A stretch of 64,000 nt of DNA from Thermomicrobiales bacterium (GTDB taxonomy: Bacteria > Chloroflexota > Chloroflexia > Thermomicrobiales > UBA6265): positions 206,249 to 270,248 of the forward strand of contig JAWKPF010000004.1 of the NCBI GenBank assembly GCA_041390825.1. Reading direction: 5' to 3'. Below the pieces are notes generated by a model. The model searched no databases, was not told the origin of the DNA, and saw only the letters and a program-made list of their open reading frames with translations. Positions 32,257-40,749 of this stretch are shown in pieces; within the stretch, counting starts at the first letter, position 1; each line of letters begins with the position of its first letter. Both the position numbers and the translations under genes were made by a program.

Positions 32257-33063
32257 TTACGCGGCGGGAGTCGCGCCGGAGGCAGGCGCCGGAAGCACGC
32301 CAGACCAGGGCGTGTATTCCAGCGCGGTGACCGAGGCCATCGTGGTCGTGGTGATTTGCGGGGTGACCGTCTGCGAGATGTATTCCACGGTCGAGCCCTG
32401 CGCGGCGCGCCCGGTGAGCGATCCGGTCACGCGCACAGTTGCTTTCGCCACACCATTCAGGACGAGATCGGCTGTTTCGACCTCGAGTTCTCCGGCATGG
32501 AGCTCGGATCCGTTGTTGATCTCCAGCTGCATCGTTCCGGCTGCGCCGGTGAGGGTGGCATTGGAGAGGAGATCGAGCTTGCCGGTGAGGGATTGCACAT
32601 CCATCGCGCCGATGGTGAGGTGCGCTCCGGTGGTCAGGCCCAGCACCAGTGTGTCCTGGGCTGGCAAGACCGGCACGGTCAGGTGCACCGTGCCCGAAAG
32701 ATGGATCTCGTCCAGCGCGGGCGCCACGATTTCATAGGTCAGCTCGCTCAATCCAGTTACATCCAGCGCCGACGTCAGCACCGAACCGAGCACCAGTTGC
32801 CCGTTTTCCACCTTGGCGTCGAGTTGGTCGACGATCAGGGAGTTGCCGGTGATCGTGACCGACGGCGTGTCGCCGAAAGTCAGGGACGCCGTTCCGCCGC
32901 CGTTGATCTGGATGCTGGTGAACGGGTCGAGCGCGATCTCTACGGTCTTGGTGCTTCCCTGCGCGGCGGCCGGGATGGCATTCATCGCAAACGCGGTCAA
33001 CCCCAGCACAGCGATCAGGAGCGCAGCTGCGCCGATGGGAAGCGCGTGGAAACGTTGCCGCAT
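32257..33063 (-). CDS. secreted DUF2807-type protein (GIN-like auto-transporter adhesin domain)
   Basis: A 268-residue protein with a signal peptide (about 1-35, AALLIAVLGLTAFAMNAIPA) and one right-handed beta-helix-type domain. The family marks are FTSIQINGGGTASLTFGD near the start, SGLSELTYEIVAP-type strands and repeated short hydrophobic strands such as LSGTVHLTVPVLP and LNGVAKATVRVTGSLTG. DUF2807 proteins are exported and of unknown activity, often thought to bind surfaces. The start is ATG 33063 with AAAGGAC upstream. It lies between two phage genes and against their direction, ended by its own side of the shared hairpin. Confidence 0.78.
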   Translation of the reverse strand: MRQRFHALPIGAAALLIAVLGLTAFAMNAIPAAAQGSTKTVEIALDPFTSIQINGGGTASLTFGDTPSVTITGNSLIVDQLDAKVENGQLVLGSVLTSALDVTGLSELTYEIVAPALDEIHLSGTVHLTVPVLPAQDTLVLGLTTGAHLTIGAMDVQSLTGKLDLLSNATLTGAAGTMQLEINNGSELHAGELEVETADLVLNGVAKATVRVTGSLTGRAAQGSTVEYISQTVTPQITTTTMASVTALEYTPWSGVLPAPASGATPAA

Positions 33064-33152
33064 GAGAGTGTCCTTTCGCGTTGCGCCGGCGGGCAGGCGT
33101 CATGTGTTTTGCCCGCACATGGCAAGTATGGAGGACGGAGGAAGTAGAACCT

Positions 33153-33482
33153 ATGCCAATGGGTTGGAATCGTGATCTGGCGGGTGGCAGCAACCGCGCC
33201 CAGGCAGACGCGCGGAATACGCTGGCGCGGAACAGCTTTTTCGACCAGGTGGCCGCGATCGCCGTCATGTTGATCGAAGACATTGTCGAAATCACGCATC
33301 GCGTTCTCGAAGCGCAGGTCTATACACGTTGGGAGACCGCGTCCGACGAAAAGGTCTGTCCCGTGTGCGGGCCATATGCCGGCCGGGTCTGGCGCGCGGA
33401 CGACGGTCCCCAGCCACCGCTCCACCCCAATTGCCGCTGCCAGCGCGTCTACGCCTACACGACGTGGACCACCCCTGACTAG
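33153..33482 (+). CDS. phage minor head protein, Mu gpF-like C-terminal domain
   Basis: A 109-residue protein beginning at ATG 33153 after GGAGG. Its second half is the hallmark of Mu gpF-type head morphogenesis proteins: a zinc-like pattern DEKVCPVCGPYAGRVW followed by HPNCRCQRVY, with four conserved cysteines and one His. Usual gpF proteins are 250-400 residues with the signature at the end; here only about 55 residues precede it, so this is a much-shortened form. By family it is a minor component inside the head near the portal. It is read just upstream of the large structural gene. Confidence 0.78.
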   Translation: MPMGWNRDLAGGSNRAQADARNTLARNSFFDQVAAIAVMLIEDIVEITHRVLEAQVYTRWETASDEKVCPVCGPYAGRVWRADDGPQPPLHPNCRCQRVYAYTTWTTPD

Positions 33483-33486
33483 TGGA

Positions 33487-33565
33487 GCACGCGGCAGGCA
33501 GCACGCAGCACGCAGAAGACGTGCGCTCACCTCGTTCTGCCTGCTGCATGCCGCCTGCCGCGTGC
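33487..33565. repeat. heptamer units in inverted arrangement (hairpin-forming)
   Basis: GCACGCG, GCAGGCA, GCACGCA, GCACGCA (33487-33514) are followed after 23 bases by four units in the opposite orientation (33538-33565; read on the - strand as GCACGCG, GCAGGCG, GCATGCA, GCAGGCA). The two halves can fold into a long imperfect hairpin ending 19 bases before the next start codon. The unit is that of the 25-copy array at 5370. Confidence 0.85.
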
Positions 33566-33583
33566 TATTCCAAGGAGATCTTC

Positions 33584-35389
33584 ATGCCGCAAGTTGCTGA
33601 TATCGTGCTCGATGGCGTCGCGTACATGCTCGTTCCCGGCAGCTATCGCCGGGGGGCGGCGGGGTTGCCAGAAGGGCGTTCTGGCCGGGTGGTCATTTCC
33701 GATTTCGTCGGTGGCCAACGACGGGCATTGCAGCTGGAGCGGGACACATCGTGGGATTCGCCCGGAGTTGGGCCGGCGCTCTTCGGCCAGGGCATCGAAC
33801 CGTGGCCGTTTGGCGCATCCCACACGGATGGTGTGGTGATTCCGGTCTCCACTGCCACGCGGGTGCATACATTTGCCCTTGGCAACGCGGTCTATCTCGG
33901 GATTGGGCGCTACGTCTACCGCACCGTCGCGCTCAGCGCGGGAAGCTGGTCCAGCCTGACGCAGGTCGCCGATATCGGCGCCGGGCAGACCGTGTCCGGC
34001 CTTGGGTACTACGGCGGCTATCTGGCCATCGGGTGCGGCAACGGTCCCGATATCAAGCTGCTCGATCCGGGATCACTGGTGTTGACGGCACTGTCGGCAG
34101 GACTCAAAGGGAGCTGGCTGGTGGGCTATGCCGGGCGGTTGGCGATTGCCGACCCGATTCCGGGCAACGAAGCCATCCTGCGGCTCACGACCGGCGGCGG
34201 GCTCGACACCCGCGAGCTCGACGCGCCGATCACCAACATGGCGCTGCATGGCGGCAAGGTTGCCATCGCCACCCGGTCCGCGCTCTGGTTGCTGGGCGGA
34301 CGCGCCGATCCGGTCAATGGGGTCTGGGTGGGCGAACCGGAACCGGTCTACACCCAGTACGCTCCGGCAGCGGATGATTTTCGGTTCCTTTGCTCGTTTG
34401 GCGGAAAGCTCTATACCTGGCTCGGTGGCAACGCGGTGGAGTGGAATCCCAATGGGGGTTCCAGCAAGCAGGGTTGGCGCGCGACCGGGCTCGACGGCCG
34501 TGCCTGTCACGGTGGGGCGGTGGCTGGCAACATGCTGGTCGTTTCGATCGAGAGCCGCGCGGGGAGCTATCAGCTTTGGGCGTTCGATGGCACCGGTTGG
34601 TGGTTGATGCGGGAGACCGATGCCGCGCCATGGGTGTGGCCGGTGGCGCTCGCTGGCGCGGGGTCGTTCGACCTGCTTGCTTTCCGCAACGGGAACTCCG
34701 GAGTCACGTACGACCTGCTGCGCATGACGCCGCGCGGACCGTCCGCGCCGGCCTATGCCGGTTCCGGCTCGTTCACGTCGGCGATGCTCGATGCCGGCCA
34801 GCGGGACGCGCGCAAGAGCTGGCGCGCTATTGGCGCCACGTTCGCCGCGCCGGAACTCCGTGGCAATAGCGGTTCGTCCGACTCGATCTCATTGACGCTC
34901 GAATGGTCGATCGACGGCGGAGCCAATTGGACCACCGCGGCCACGTCGACCGTGAACGATCCCGCGCAACGCGTCTTCGAGCTGTCCGCGCAGCTTTCGC
35001 CCAATGCGGCGGTTTCGCCGTTTCTCCAGTTGCGGGTGCGGTACACATCGGTGTCCGACTGGGCGCCGGTGTTGACGGGGATTTGGGCAGACTATGCCGT
35101 GATGGATGCGCCGCCACGCCGGCGACGCTGGGCCTGCTCGGTCATGATCCGCGATGGCATCGTGCAGCGTGACGGATCGGCTGCCGCGCTGGCCGGAGCG
35201 GCGCAACGCAACGCGCTCTGGCATTCATGGCACGACAACCAGACGCTTACATTCCGCGATCTGGACTACGACGACGATCCGGTCGAGCGGCAGATCCGCA
35301 TCGTCGCGATCGAGGAAGTCATTCCCAAACCGTCCGACGCAGGAATCTGGGGAACCTCGACCATCGCGCTGCAGCTGCTGGAGGTGTAG
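33584..35389 (+). CDS. large phage structural protein (tail or head decoration), beta-propeller-like
   Basis: A 601-residue protein starting at ATG 33584 with AAGGAG six bases upstream. No signal peptide and no enzyme motif. The first ~400 residues show recurrent short beta blades (VNGVWVGEPEPVYTQYAPA, RFLCSFGGKLYTWLGGNAVE, GNMLVVSIESRAGSYQLWAF) suggesting a propeller. The next ~120 residues form a beta-sandwich-like part with SLTLEWSIDGGANWTT. The C-terminal ~80 end in EEVIPKPSDAGIWGTSTIAL. Similar proteins lie downstream of gpF-like genes in several prophages of this phylum as far as I recall. A tail-tip or decoration role is inferred from position. Confidence 0.6.
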   Translation: MPQVADIVLDGVAYMLVPGSYRRGAAGLPEGRSGRVVISDFVGGQRRALQLERDTSWDSPGVGPALFGQGIEPWPFGASHTDGVVIPVSTATRVHTFALGNAVYLGIGRYVYRTVALSAGSWSSLTQVADIGAGQTVSGLGYYGGYLAIGCGNGPDIKLLDPGSLVLTALSAGLKGSWLVGYAGRLAIADPIPGNEAILRLTTGGGLDTRELDAPITNMALHGGKVAIATRSALWLLGGRADPVNGVWVGEPEPVYTQYAPAADDFRFLCSFGGKLYTWLGGNAVEWNPNGGSSKQGWRATGLDGRACHGGAVAGNMLVVSIESRAGSYQLWAFDGTGWWLMRETDAAPWVWPVALAGAGSFDLLAFRNGNSGVTYDLLRMTPRGPSAPAYAGSGSFTSAMLDAGQRDARKSWRAIGATFAAPELRGNSGSSDSISLTLEWSIDGGANWTTAATSTVNDPAQRVFELSAQLSPNAAVSPFLQLRVRYTSVSDWAPVLTGIWADYAVMDAPPRRRRWACSVMIRDGIVQRDGSAAALAGAAQRNALWHSWHDNQTLTFRDLDYDDDPVERQIRIVAIEEVIPKPSDAGIWGTSTIALQLLEV

Positions 35390-35460
35390 TGGAGCGAAAT
35401 CGAACGCAGTGAACCGGGGTTCGTCTGAACGTCGGGATTCTGAGCGGAACGCCGCATGAA

Positions 35461-35495
35461 CACGCCCCGCTCCCGTGTGTCGGGAGCGAGGCGTG
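35461..35495. terminator. bidirectional terminator hairpin
   Basis: CACGCCCCGCTCCCG (35461-35475), loop TGTGT, and a complement with one mismatch (35481-35495). It stands 71 bases past the structural gene's stop and 21 bases before the end of the convergent binding-protein gene, and marks the right edge of the phage-gene region. Confidence 0.7.
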
Positions 35496-35516
35496 CATCG
35501 CAGCGTTCGATTGCCC

Positions 35517-36563
35517 CTACGCCGTCGGAACCTTGTCCGCGGCGGCGGCCAACTTCGGAACGTAGCTTTCGATGATGTACGGAATCGAGAGCGGTGACGG
35601 CGCGGACACGGCCATGACATCGGTCTCGCCGATGATGGGCACATACGCGCCGTTCGCGAACGCCGGGATACCGGCCATGGTCGGCAGCGCAGCAGCCTCG
35701 TCGGCCTGCTCCTGCGTGCCGAACCAGAGGATCAGGATGTCGGCATCGATCTCGCCCAGGCGCTCGGCGCTGACATCGACAAAGAACGCGCTTTGGTCGT
35801 CGCCAACCGGCAACGATTCCACGAACGGGCTCGGCGTCATGCCCAACAGACTGAGCAACTGCACGCGCGCATCGACCGTGGTGTAGATGTACAACCCCGT
35901 CTCGCTGGGCGAACCGTAGGCAAAGGTCTTGCCCTGCAGTTGCGGATAGTCCGCGCCGGATGCTTGCACGAGGGTGATGGTGTCCTGCACCAGTTGCTCG
36001 GCAGTGGCGGCTTTGCCCATGATCTGCCCGATGATGCGCGTCACGTCTTCCCAGGAGGTGCCGAACGGAATGGCCGGGTATGCCACCGTGGGGGCGATCT
36101 TGGAAAGCGTGTCGTATTCGTCTTGCGTCATTCCGGAATAGATGCCGATGATGGCATCCGGCGCGAGCTCCACGATCGTTTCGAACGGCAAGCCGTTCTC
36201 ATTGTCATAGAGCACCGGCAACGGACGGTCGCCAATGGCGGCACGGGTCCAGGGAAGAAAGCCTTCGCCATCGCCACCCCAGGAGTAGTACGGCATGCCG
36301 ACTGGCACCGTGCCCAACGCGATGAACACGTCCTGATCGATCCAGCTCACGGTTGCGATCCGCTCTGGCGCGGCGTCGAAGGTCGTTTCCCCATAGACGT
36401 GTGAAATCGTGACAGGAAAAACGCCATCGACCGGCGGAGCCGCGTCACCGCTTTCCGGGGTCGCCTGCGCGGCCGCCGGAATGGTCCGGCTGAACGCCAG
36501 TCCAACCGCCGTGGCCGCCCCGCCACCCAGGAGCGCGCGCCGAGAAAAAGAAGAGTGCGTCAC
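35517..36563 (-). CDS. ABC transporter substrate-binding protein, iron-siderophore type, Tat-exported
   Basis: A 348-residue binding protein of the FhuD/FecB fold, start at GTG 36563 with GAGG upstream. The twin-arginine signal SFSRRALLGGGAATAVGLAF replaces the usual Sec signal. Family marks: ISHVYGETTFDAAPERIATV, IVELAPDAIIGIYSGM and LGEIDADILILWFGTQEQ. These belong to ferric-siderophore uptake binders; the ligand is unknown. No permease or ATPase genes adjoin it, as for the similar gene at 4286. Tat export, which takes folded proteins, is known for several actinobacterial and Chloroflexota binders of this fold. Confidence 0.85.
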   Translation of the reverse strand: MTHSSFSRRALLGGGAATAVGLAFSRTIPAAAQATPESGDAAPPVDGVFPVTISHVYGETTFDAAPERIATVSWIDQDVFIALGTVPVGMPYYSWGGDGEGFLPWTRAAIGDRPLPVLYDNENGLPFETIVELAPDAIIGIYSGMTQDEYDTLSKIAPTVAYPAIPFGTSWEDVTRIIGQIMGKAATAEQLVQDTITLVQASGADYPQLQGKTFAYGSPSETGLYIYTTVDARVQLLSLLGMTPSPFVESLPVGDDQSAFFVDVSAERLGEIDADILILWFGTQEQADEAAALPTMAGIPAFANGAYVPIIGETDVMAVSAPSPLSIPYIIESYVPKLAAAADKVPTA

Positions 36564-36678
36564 TTGTACCTCGCTTTACCGGGGCAGGAGCGGACACGAA
36601 TCCGGTCATTCGGCGCCCCGCCCAAAAATCCCGACAATTTTACTCGGAATTTCAGCCGTAGGTGAAGGCGCCGGCTGG

Positions 36679-37356
36679 TCAATTCAGGCCGGCGATTCCT
36701 TTGGCCACGAGGATGCCACCGAAGAACGCCAACACCGAGGAGTTGATCGCCTGCTGATGGACGCCCATCCAGACTCGCAGCCGTTCCAGCAGGTCGTCTC
36801 CCCGTTTGCCCATGCCGACCTTGATTCCCAACGGAACCACCATCGGCCAGATCATCGCCAGACAGAGCACGAACAACATGACGAAGCTCTCCGCGAACCG
36901 GTCACTCGCTTCCTTGATGATGGCGGTGCCAGCCAGGAGCAGCGACATCTGCCGGATCGAGATGAACGCCGTTGCGAAACAGGCCACGAACAGCACTGGC
37001 GCATTCAGTTTGCGCAAGCGGGACAGGATCGACGTCTGGTTTTCTTGACTGGGTACCGACTTGACGATCAGGTTGTATCCGGACGCGAGCATGAGCCCAA
37101 TGCCCACGATCAGGAAAATGGCCGGCAACGCCTCGCGCTGGTCGAGCTTGCCGCTGGCCGGGTTCTTCGGCAGTTGATGCAAGACGAACAGCGCCGCGAA
37201 GCCGGCCACGAGCAATCCCAGGAAGCGGCCGGCCACCACCGCGAATGCCCGCTTGGCATTCCCGTCGTGCGCCATGAGCGCGGTGACGAAGATCACCATC
37301 GTCGGTGTGATTGCCGCCAGAGACAGCGGAACGAATTGCAGGATCGCGAGCAGCAT
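36679..37356 (-). CDS. GAP-family (Sap-like) integral membrane protein
   Basis: A 225-residue membrane protein with about six helices, starting at ATG 37356 (GGAGAG upstream; an earlier GTG at 37374 is possible). It begins LLAILQFVPLSLAAITPTMV, the typical entry of the GAP/Sap family, in which mycobacterial members address glycolipids to the surface and which belongs to the LysE-type exporter superfamily. A cytoplasmic linker of about 30 residues (VKSVPSQENQTSILSRLRKL) separates two three-helix halves. No partner genes adjoin. It would act in the cytoplasmic membrane; the substrate is unknown. Confidence 0.8.
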   Translation of the reverse strand: MLLAILQFVPLSLAAITPTMVIFVTALMAHDGNAKRAFAVVAGRFLGLLVAGFAALFVLHQLPKNPASGKLDQREALPAIFLIVGIGLMLASGYNLIVKSVPSQENQTSILSRLRKLNAPVLFVACFATAFISIRQMSLLLAGTAIIKEASDRFAESFVMLFVLCLAMIWPMVVPLGIKVGMGKRGDDLLERLRVWMGVHQQAINSSVLAFFGGILVAKGIAGLN

Positions 37357-37553
37357 GCGGCTCTCCACCAACACGCCGCATCCCGAACACGCTCGAGTGT
37401 TGCGCCTGGTCTACCGCGCGGTTTGTACCACGTTGCTGCTTCGGCGTACGCGCGATGCTGCCGCAAGAGATTGGCTACGCGCACCTCGTCACCGGGGAAT
37501 ACCGCTTCCCTATACTCCCGGAATGCATTCGCGCGTACCGGGAGGCTCCTGGC

Positions 37554-38951
37554 ATGGTCGGTCCCTTTTCCTGCGACACATCGGTTGTGCTCCCCCCGTT
37601 GACCGCGCAGGGAGACGTCATTTTCGCCAAGAACAGCGATCGTTCCCCCAACGAATCCCAACCCCTCCGCCATGTTCCGCGCCAATCCCATCCTGCCGGC
37701 AGCACGCTCCGCACCCAGTACATCGAGATTCCCCAGGTCGAAACCACCTGGGAGCTGATCGCATCCGCTCCGTACTGGCTTTGGGGATGCGAGATGGGTG
37801 TCAACGAATGGGGTGTGGCCATCGGGAACGAGGCGGTGCATACCCGCGAGCCGTCGCACGACGCGGCGTTGATCGGTATGGACCTTGTTCGTCTCGGACT
37901 CGAACGCAGCCAGACTGCCCAGGAGGCCGTTGGCGTCATTGGCGCGCTGATCGAGGAATATGGCCAGGGCGGAAGTTGCGAAGCCACCTACTTCCGCACG
38001 TACCAGAACTCCTTCATCGTCGCCGACCCCGCCTCCGCCTGGATCATCGAGACTGCCGGACATCGCTGGGTCGCCAATGAGGTGCGCGAACGGGGAGCGA
38101 TCTCCAACTTGCTCACGATTGGCGAGCAATGGGATCTCGGCTCGCCCGGAATCCGCGAACATGCCGAAGCCGAGGGGTGGTGGCAACCAGTGGGCGGTTT
38201 CGCCGAAGCCTATCGAAATCCCGAAGTCGATCTCTCCACGCGCCAATGCCGGCTCGACCGCGCCCGGGAGATCCTTGGCGGGTATCGGCCGGGGATCGGT
38301 GTGCCGGAGATGATGGCCGTCCTGCGCGACCATGCCGGCCGCGATCTCCCCACCGGCCCGGAACCGATCCCAACCATCTGCATGCACGCAAACCCGGTCT
38401 TCGAAGGCGAAACCGCCGCCGCCATGGTCGTCAGCCTTCGCCCGAATCAGCCCCGCCTCCTGACCAGCACCGTCTGGACAGCCTTTGGTTCGCCCTGTCT
38501 CAGCGTTTTCCGCCCGGTCTACCCGCTCGCTGTTGGACTCCCGGAACGGCTTGGCGTCGCGGCCGCCAGGTTCGATCCCAGTTCACCATGGTGGGTGTAC
38601 GAGCGCCTGCAACGGCTGGTGGCGCGGAGTCCGGACTCGGCGGGGTTTGTGCGTGACGCGTTCGCGGCACTGCAGGACGAATTCTTCGCCGACGCCGCCA
38701 GCGCCGAAGCCAAAGCGGCGCAACTGATCTCGGACGGGAACGAACCCATCGCCGTTGCGACATTACGCGCTCTGGTCCATTCCACCTCGAATCGCGCTAT
38801 CGACCTCGCCAATCGCCTGACCCGAGAACTGCTCACCCAGGACAGCTACACGCCGTTGCCTGACCTGGACGCGTACTGGAACGAGCGCGACAGCGTGGCC
38901 GGAATTCCGGCAAACGGCAGGACCGAAGCGGTCTCGGCGCACGCGCCGTAG
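37554..38951 (+). CDS. C69-family peptidase (secernin/dipeptidase A-like Ntn hydrolase)
   Basis: A 465-residue Ntn hydrolase. I start it at ATG 37554, with GGAGG eight bases upstream, because this places the nucleophile near the N-terminus: GPFSCDTSVVLPPLTAQGDV has the Cys that becomes residue 1 after self-cleavage. Next comes the family motif VIFAKNSDRSPNE. Other marks are WGCEMGVNEWGVAIGNEAV and YRTYQNSFIVADPASAWIIE-type strands. C69 members hydrolyse dipeptides or related amides. No signal peptide is present, so it is likely cytoplasmic. The frame is open upstream to 37311, but that part lies over the start of the divergent GAP gene and has no family features. Confidence 0.85.
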   Translation: MVGPFSCDTSVVLPPLTAQGDVIFAKNSDRSPNESQPLRHVPRQSHPAGSTLRTQYIEIPQVETTWELIASAPYWLWGCEMGVNEWGVAIGNEAVHTREPSHDAALIGMDLVRLGLERSQTAQEAVGVIGALIEEYGQGGSCEATYFRTYQNSFIVADPASAWIIETAGHRWVANEVRERGAISNLLTIGEQWDLGSPGIREHAEAEGWWQPVGGFAEAYRNPEVDLSTRQCRLDRAREILGGYRPGIGVPEMMAVLRDHAGRDLPTGPEPIPTICMHANPVFEGETAAAMVVSLRPNQPRLLTSTVWTAFGSPCLSVFRPVYPLAVGLPERLGVAAARFDPSSPWWVYERLQRLVARSPDSAGFVRDAFAALQDEFFADAASAEAKAAQLISDGNEPIAVATLRALVHSTSNRAIDLANRLTRELLTQDSYTPLPDLDAYWNERDSVAGIPANGRTEAVSAHAP

Positions 38952-39061
38952 CTCGCGCTCGAACCAGGTTCTTGCAGAAATGTCGATCCATAGCGCCCGC
39001 GGCCGACTACCTGCATCCGACTCAGACGTGGAGTCGTGGAACGACCGAGAGGAGAATATCG

Positions 39062-39478
39062 ATGCGCTTCATGATGTTGATGTATCCCGGATTCGACAAA
39101 TCGATCGATGAGATCGATGTTCCGATCGAGCTCTTCGGTGAAATGGACGCGTTCAACAAGCGGCTTGCCGATGCCGGCAAGATGCTCGGCGGCGAAGGGC
39201 TGCACCCGTCCAGGTTGGGCGCCCGCGTCAGTTTCCGCAACAAGGAGAAGAAGCCAGTCGTCACCGATGGGCCGTTCACCGAGTCGAAGGAGATCCTGGG
39301 CGGTTACTGGCTCATCGAGGCGGATTCGTTGGAAGAGGCGGTCGCGTTGGCCAGCCAGGTGCCGGTCATGGGCACCGAAATGATCGAGATCCGCCGCGTC
39401 TACGAGCTCTCCGACTTCCCTCAGGAGATCCAGGACGCTGTACCGTTCGAGCGAGCCGTCCTGCAGGGCGACGTGTAA
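39062..39478 (+). CDS. YCII-related (DGPF-domain) protein
   Basis: A 138-residue protein with the ferredoxin-like YCII/DGPF fold. The name-giving motif is present as TDGPFTESKEILGGYWLIEA. The start is ATG 39062 after GAGAGGAG. Proteins of this type often accompany extracytoplasmic-function sigma factors or occur as small dehydrogenase-like proteins; no sigma factor is next to it here. The specific reaction is unknown. It ends before a perfect 30-base palindrome. Confidence 0.88.
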   Translation: MRFMMLMYPGFDKSIDEIDVPIELFGEMDAFNKRLADAGKMLGGEGLHPSRLGARVSFRNKEKKPVVTDGPFTESKEILGGYWLIEADSLEEAVALASQVPVMGTEMIEIRRVYELSDFPQEIQDAVPFERAVLQGDV

Positions 39479-39512
39479 CCCGGGTCGCCGGACGAATATT
39501 CCACGGACGTTG

Positions 39513-39542
39513 GCACGCCGCTCGATCGATCGAGCGGCGTGC
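39513..39542. terminator. perfect 30-bp palindrome acting as bidirectional terminator
   Basis: GCACGCCGCTCGATC (39513-39527) is followed directly by its complement (39528-39542), with no spacer. It lies between the YCII-like gene (+) and the sulfide:quinone oxidoreductase-like gene (-), which converge here. Confidence 0.75.
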
Positions 39543-39576
39543 TGCATGTCTGCTCCGCGTGGCGTAGGCGCCCCCG

Positions 39577-40716
39577 CTAGACGATGCCCTTGGGAACGAT
39601 GTACCAGTACACCTTGTTGAATAGCGTCTTCTGGTAGTGGTAGTAGCGGCTCGGCTTCGGCGGTTGGGGAGGATTCTCGAAGTCGAAGGCCAGTTGGCTC
39701 GCCTGCCCGTACCCGGTCTCCAGGAAGCAGAGGACGTGACCGTCGTACACGGGGTCGTTGGCTGTGATTCCCCTGATCTTGTTGACGATGCGTTCCGCCA
39801 TCACCTTGGCTTCGAAATGCGCGGCCGAACCGCTTTTCGAGACGGGGATGTCGGTGGCGTCTCCCAGCCCGTAGACGTTTTCGTGACCGGCCACTTCCAG
39901 TGTGTGGCGATCGGTGGGAAGCCATCCAAGCTTGTCACCGAGTCCGGATTCGACCACCAACTGCGATCCTCTGTGTGGCGGGACCATCACCAGCAGGTCG
40001 TAGTCGATCTCATCCCCTTCCAGTGACGTGACCTTCTTCGCAACGGGATCGATCTCTTCGGTGTTGAAGAAGACTTCGGTCCGAATGTTGCGTTCCTCCA
40101 ACATGGGGGTCACGAATTCGGAGACACTTTCGATGGTGAAGGCGCGGTTGATCGGCGAGAGGTAGACGAGCTCGGTCTTGTCGCGCAGTCCGCGATTCGC
40201 CAGAAACTCCTCGACCTTGAAGACGAATTCCAGCGGGGCTGGGGGGCACTTGTACGGGATATCCGCCACGCCTACCACCAGGCGGCCGCCCGTGAACCCG
40301 TCCAGACGCGCGCGCAGCTTGATGGCGGCGTCGCTGCTATAGAAATGGAAGGCGCCATCTGCAAAGCCTGGAACCTCATCGGGCGCAATGCGCGCGCCGG
40401 TCGCCAGCACGAGGATGTCATAGGGCACCGATCGTTTTCCCGCCAGCTCGACGGTCTTCTTCACGGGATCGACCGATATGGCGCGCTCCACGATCAGCTC
40501 GACATTCTTGCGCAACAGGCTCTTTTCCGACTTGCGGAGCTTGCCCGGCGATTCTTCGCCGAACGGCACATACAACCAGCCGGGTTGGTAGAGGTGCTGG
40601 CCGAATTCATCGATGACGGTCACCTTCGCCTGCTCAGCCGGCAGTTCCTTGCTGAGGAGATTGGCGAGCAGGGTGCCTCCGACACCTCCGCCAACGATCA
40701 CGATACGTTCGCTCAT
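39577..40716 (-). CDS. sqr: sulfide:quinone oxidoreductase-like FAD protein
   Basis: A 379-residue flavoprotein. The FAD fold starts VIVGGGVGGTLLANLLSKEL (GxGxxG near 9-14), with the SQR-style YQPGWLYVPFGE following. Further marks are VLATGAR, a central Cys near 157 in DIPYKCPPAPLEF, and GLGDATDIPVSKSGSAAHFE at the second FAD contact. The C-terminus YYHYQKTLFNKVYWYIVPKG is the membrane-contact region of SQR-type enzymes. These oxidise sulfide or persulfides and pass electrons to quinone. Only one of the usual catalytic cysteines is obvious, so it may be an SQR-like variant. It is the last gene of an operon with TusA and DsrE proteins, 33 bases past tusA. Confidence 0.85.
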   Translation of the reverse strand: MSERIVIVGGGVGGTLLANLLSKELPAEQAKVTVIDEFGQHLYQPGWLYVPFGEESPGKLRKSEKSLLRKNVELIVERAISVDPVKKTVELAGKRSVPYDILVLATGARIAPDEVPGFADGAFHFYSSDAAIKLRARLDGFTGGRLVVGVADIPYKCPPAPLEFVFKVEEFLANRGLRDKTELVYLSPINRAFTIESVSEFVTPMLEERNIRTEVFFNTEEIDPVAKKVTSLEGDEIDYDLLVMVPPHRGSQLVVESGLGDKLGWLPTDRHTLEVAGHENVYGLGDATDIPVSKSGSAAHFEAKVMAERIVNKIRGITANDPVYDGHVLCFLETGYGQASQLAFDFENPPQPPKPSRYYHYQKTLFNKVYWYIVPKGIV

Positions 40717-40749
40717 CCCGGACCGATCCTTTCCTGCGACGACGGCGCG

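Noticed and set aside
38565..38585. GGTTCGATCCC as the T-arm of a tRNA gene
   Set aside because: It lies in the coding frame of the C69 peptidase and no acceptor or anticodon arms can be drawn around it. I found no tRNA or rRNA gene in the window.
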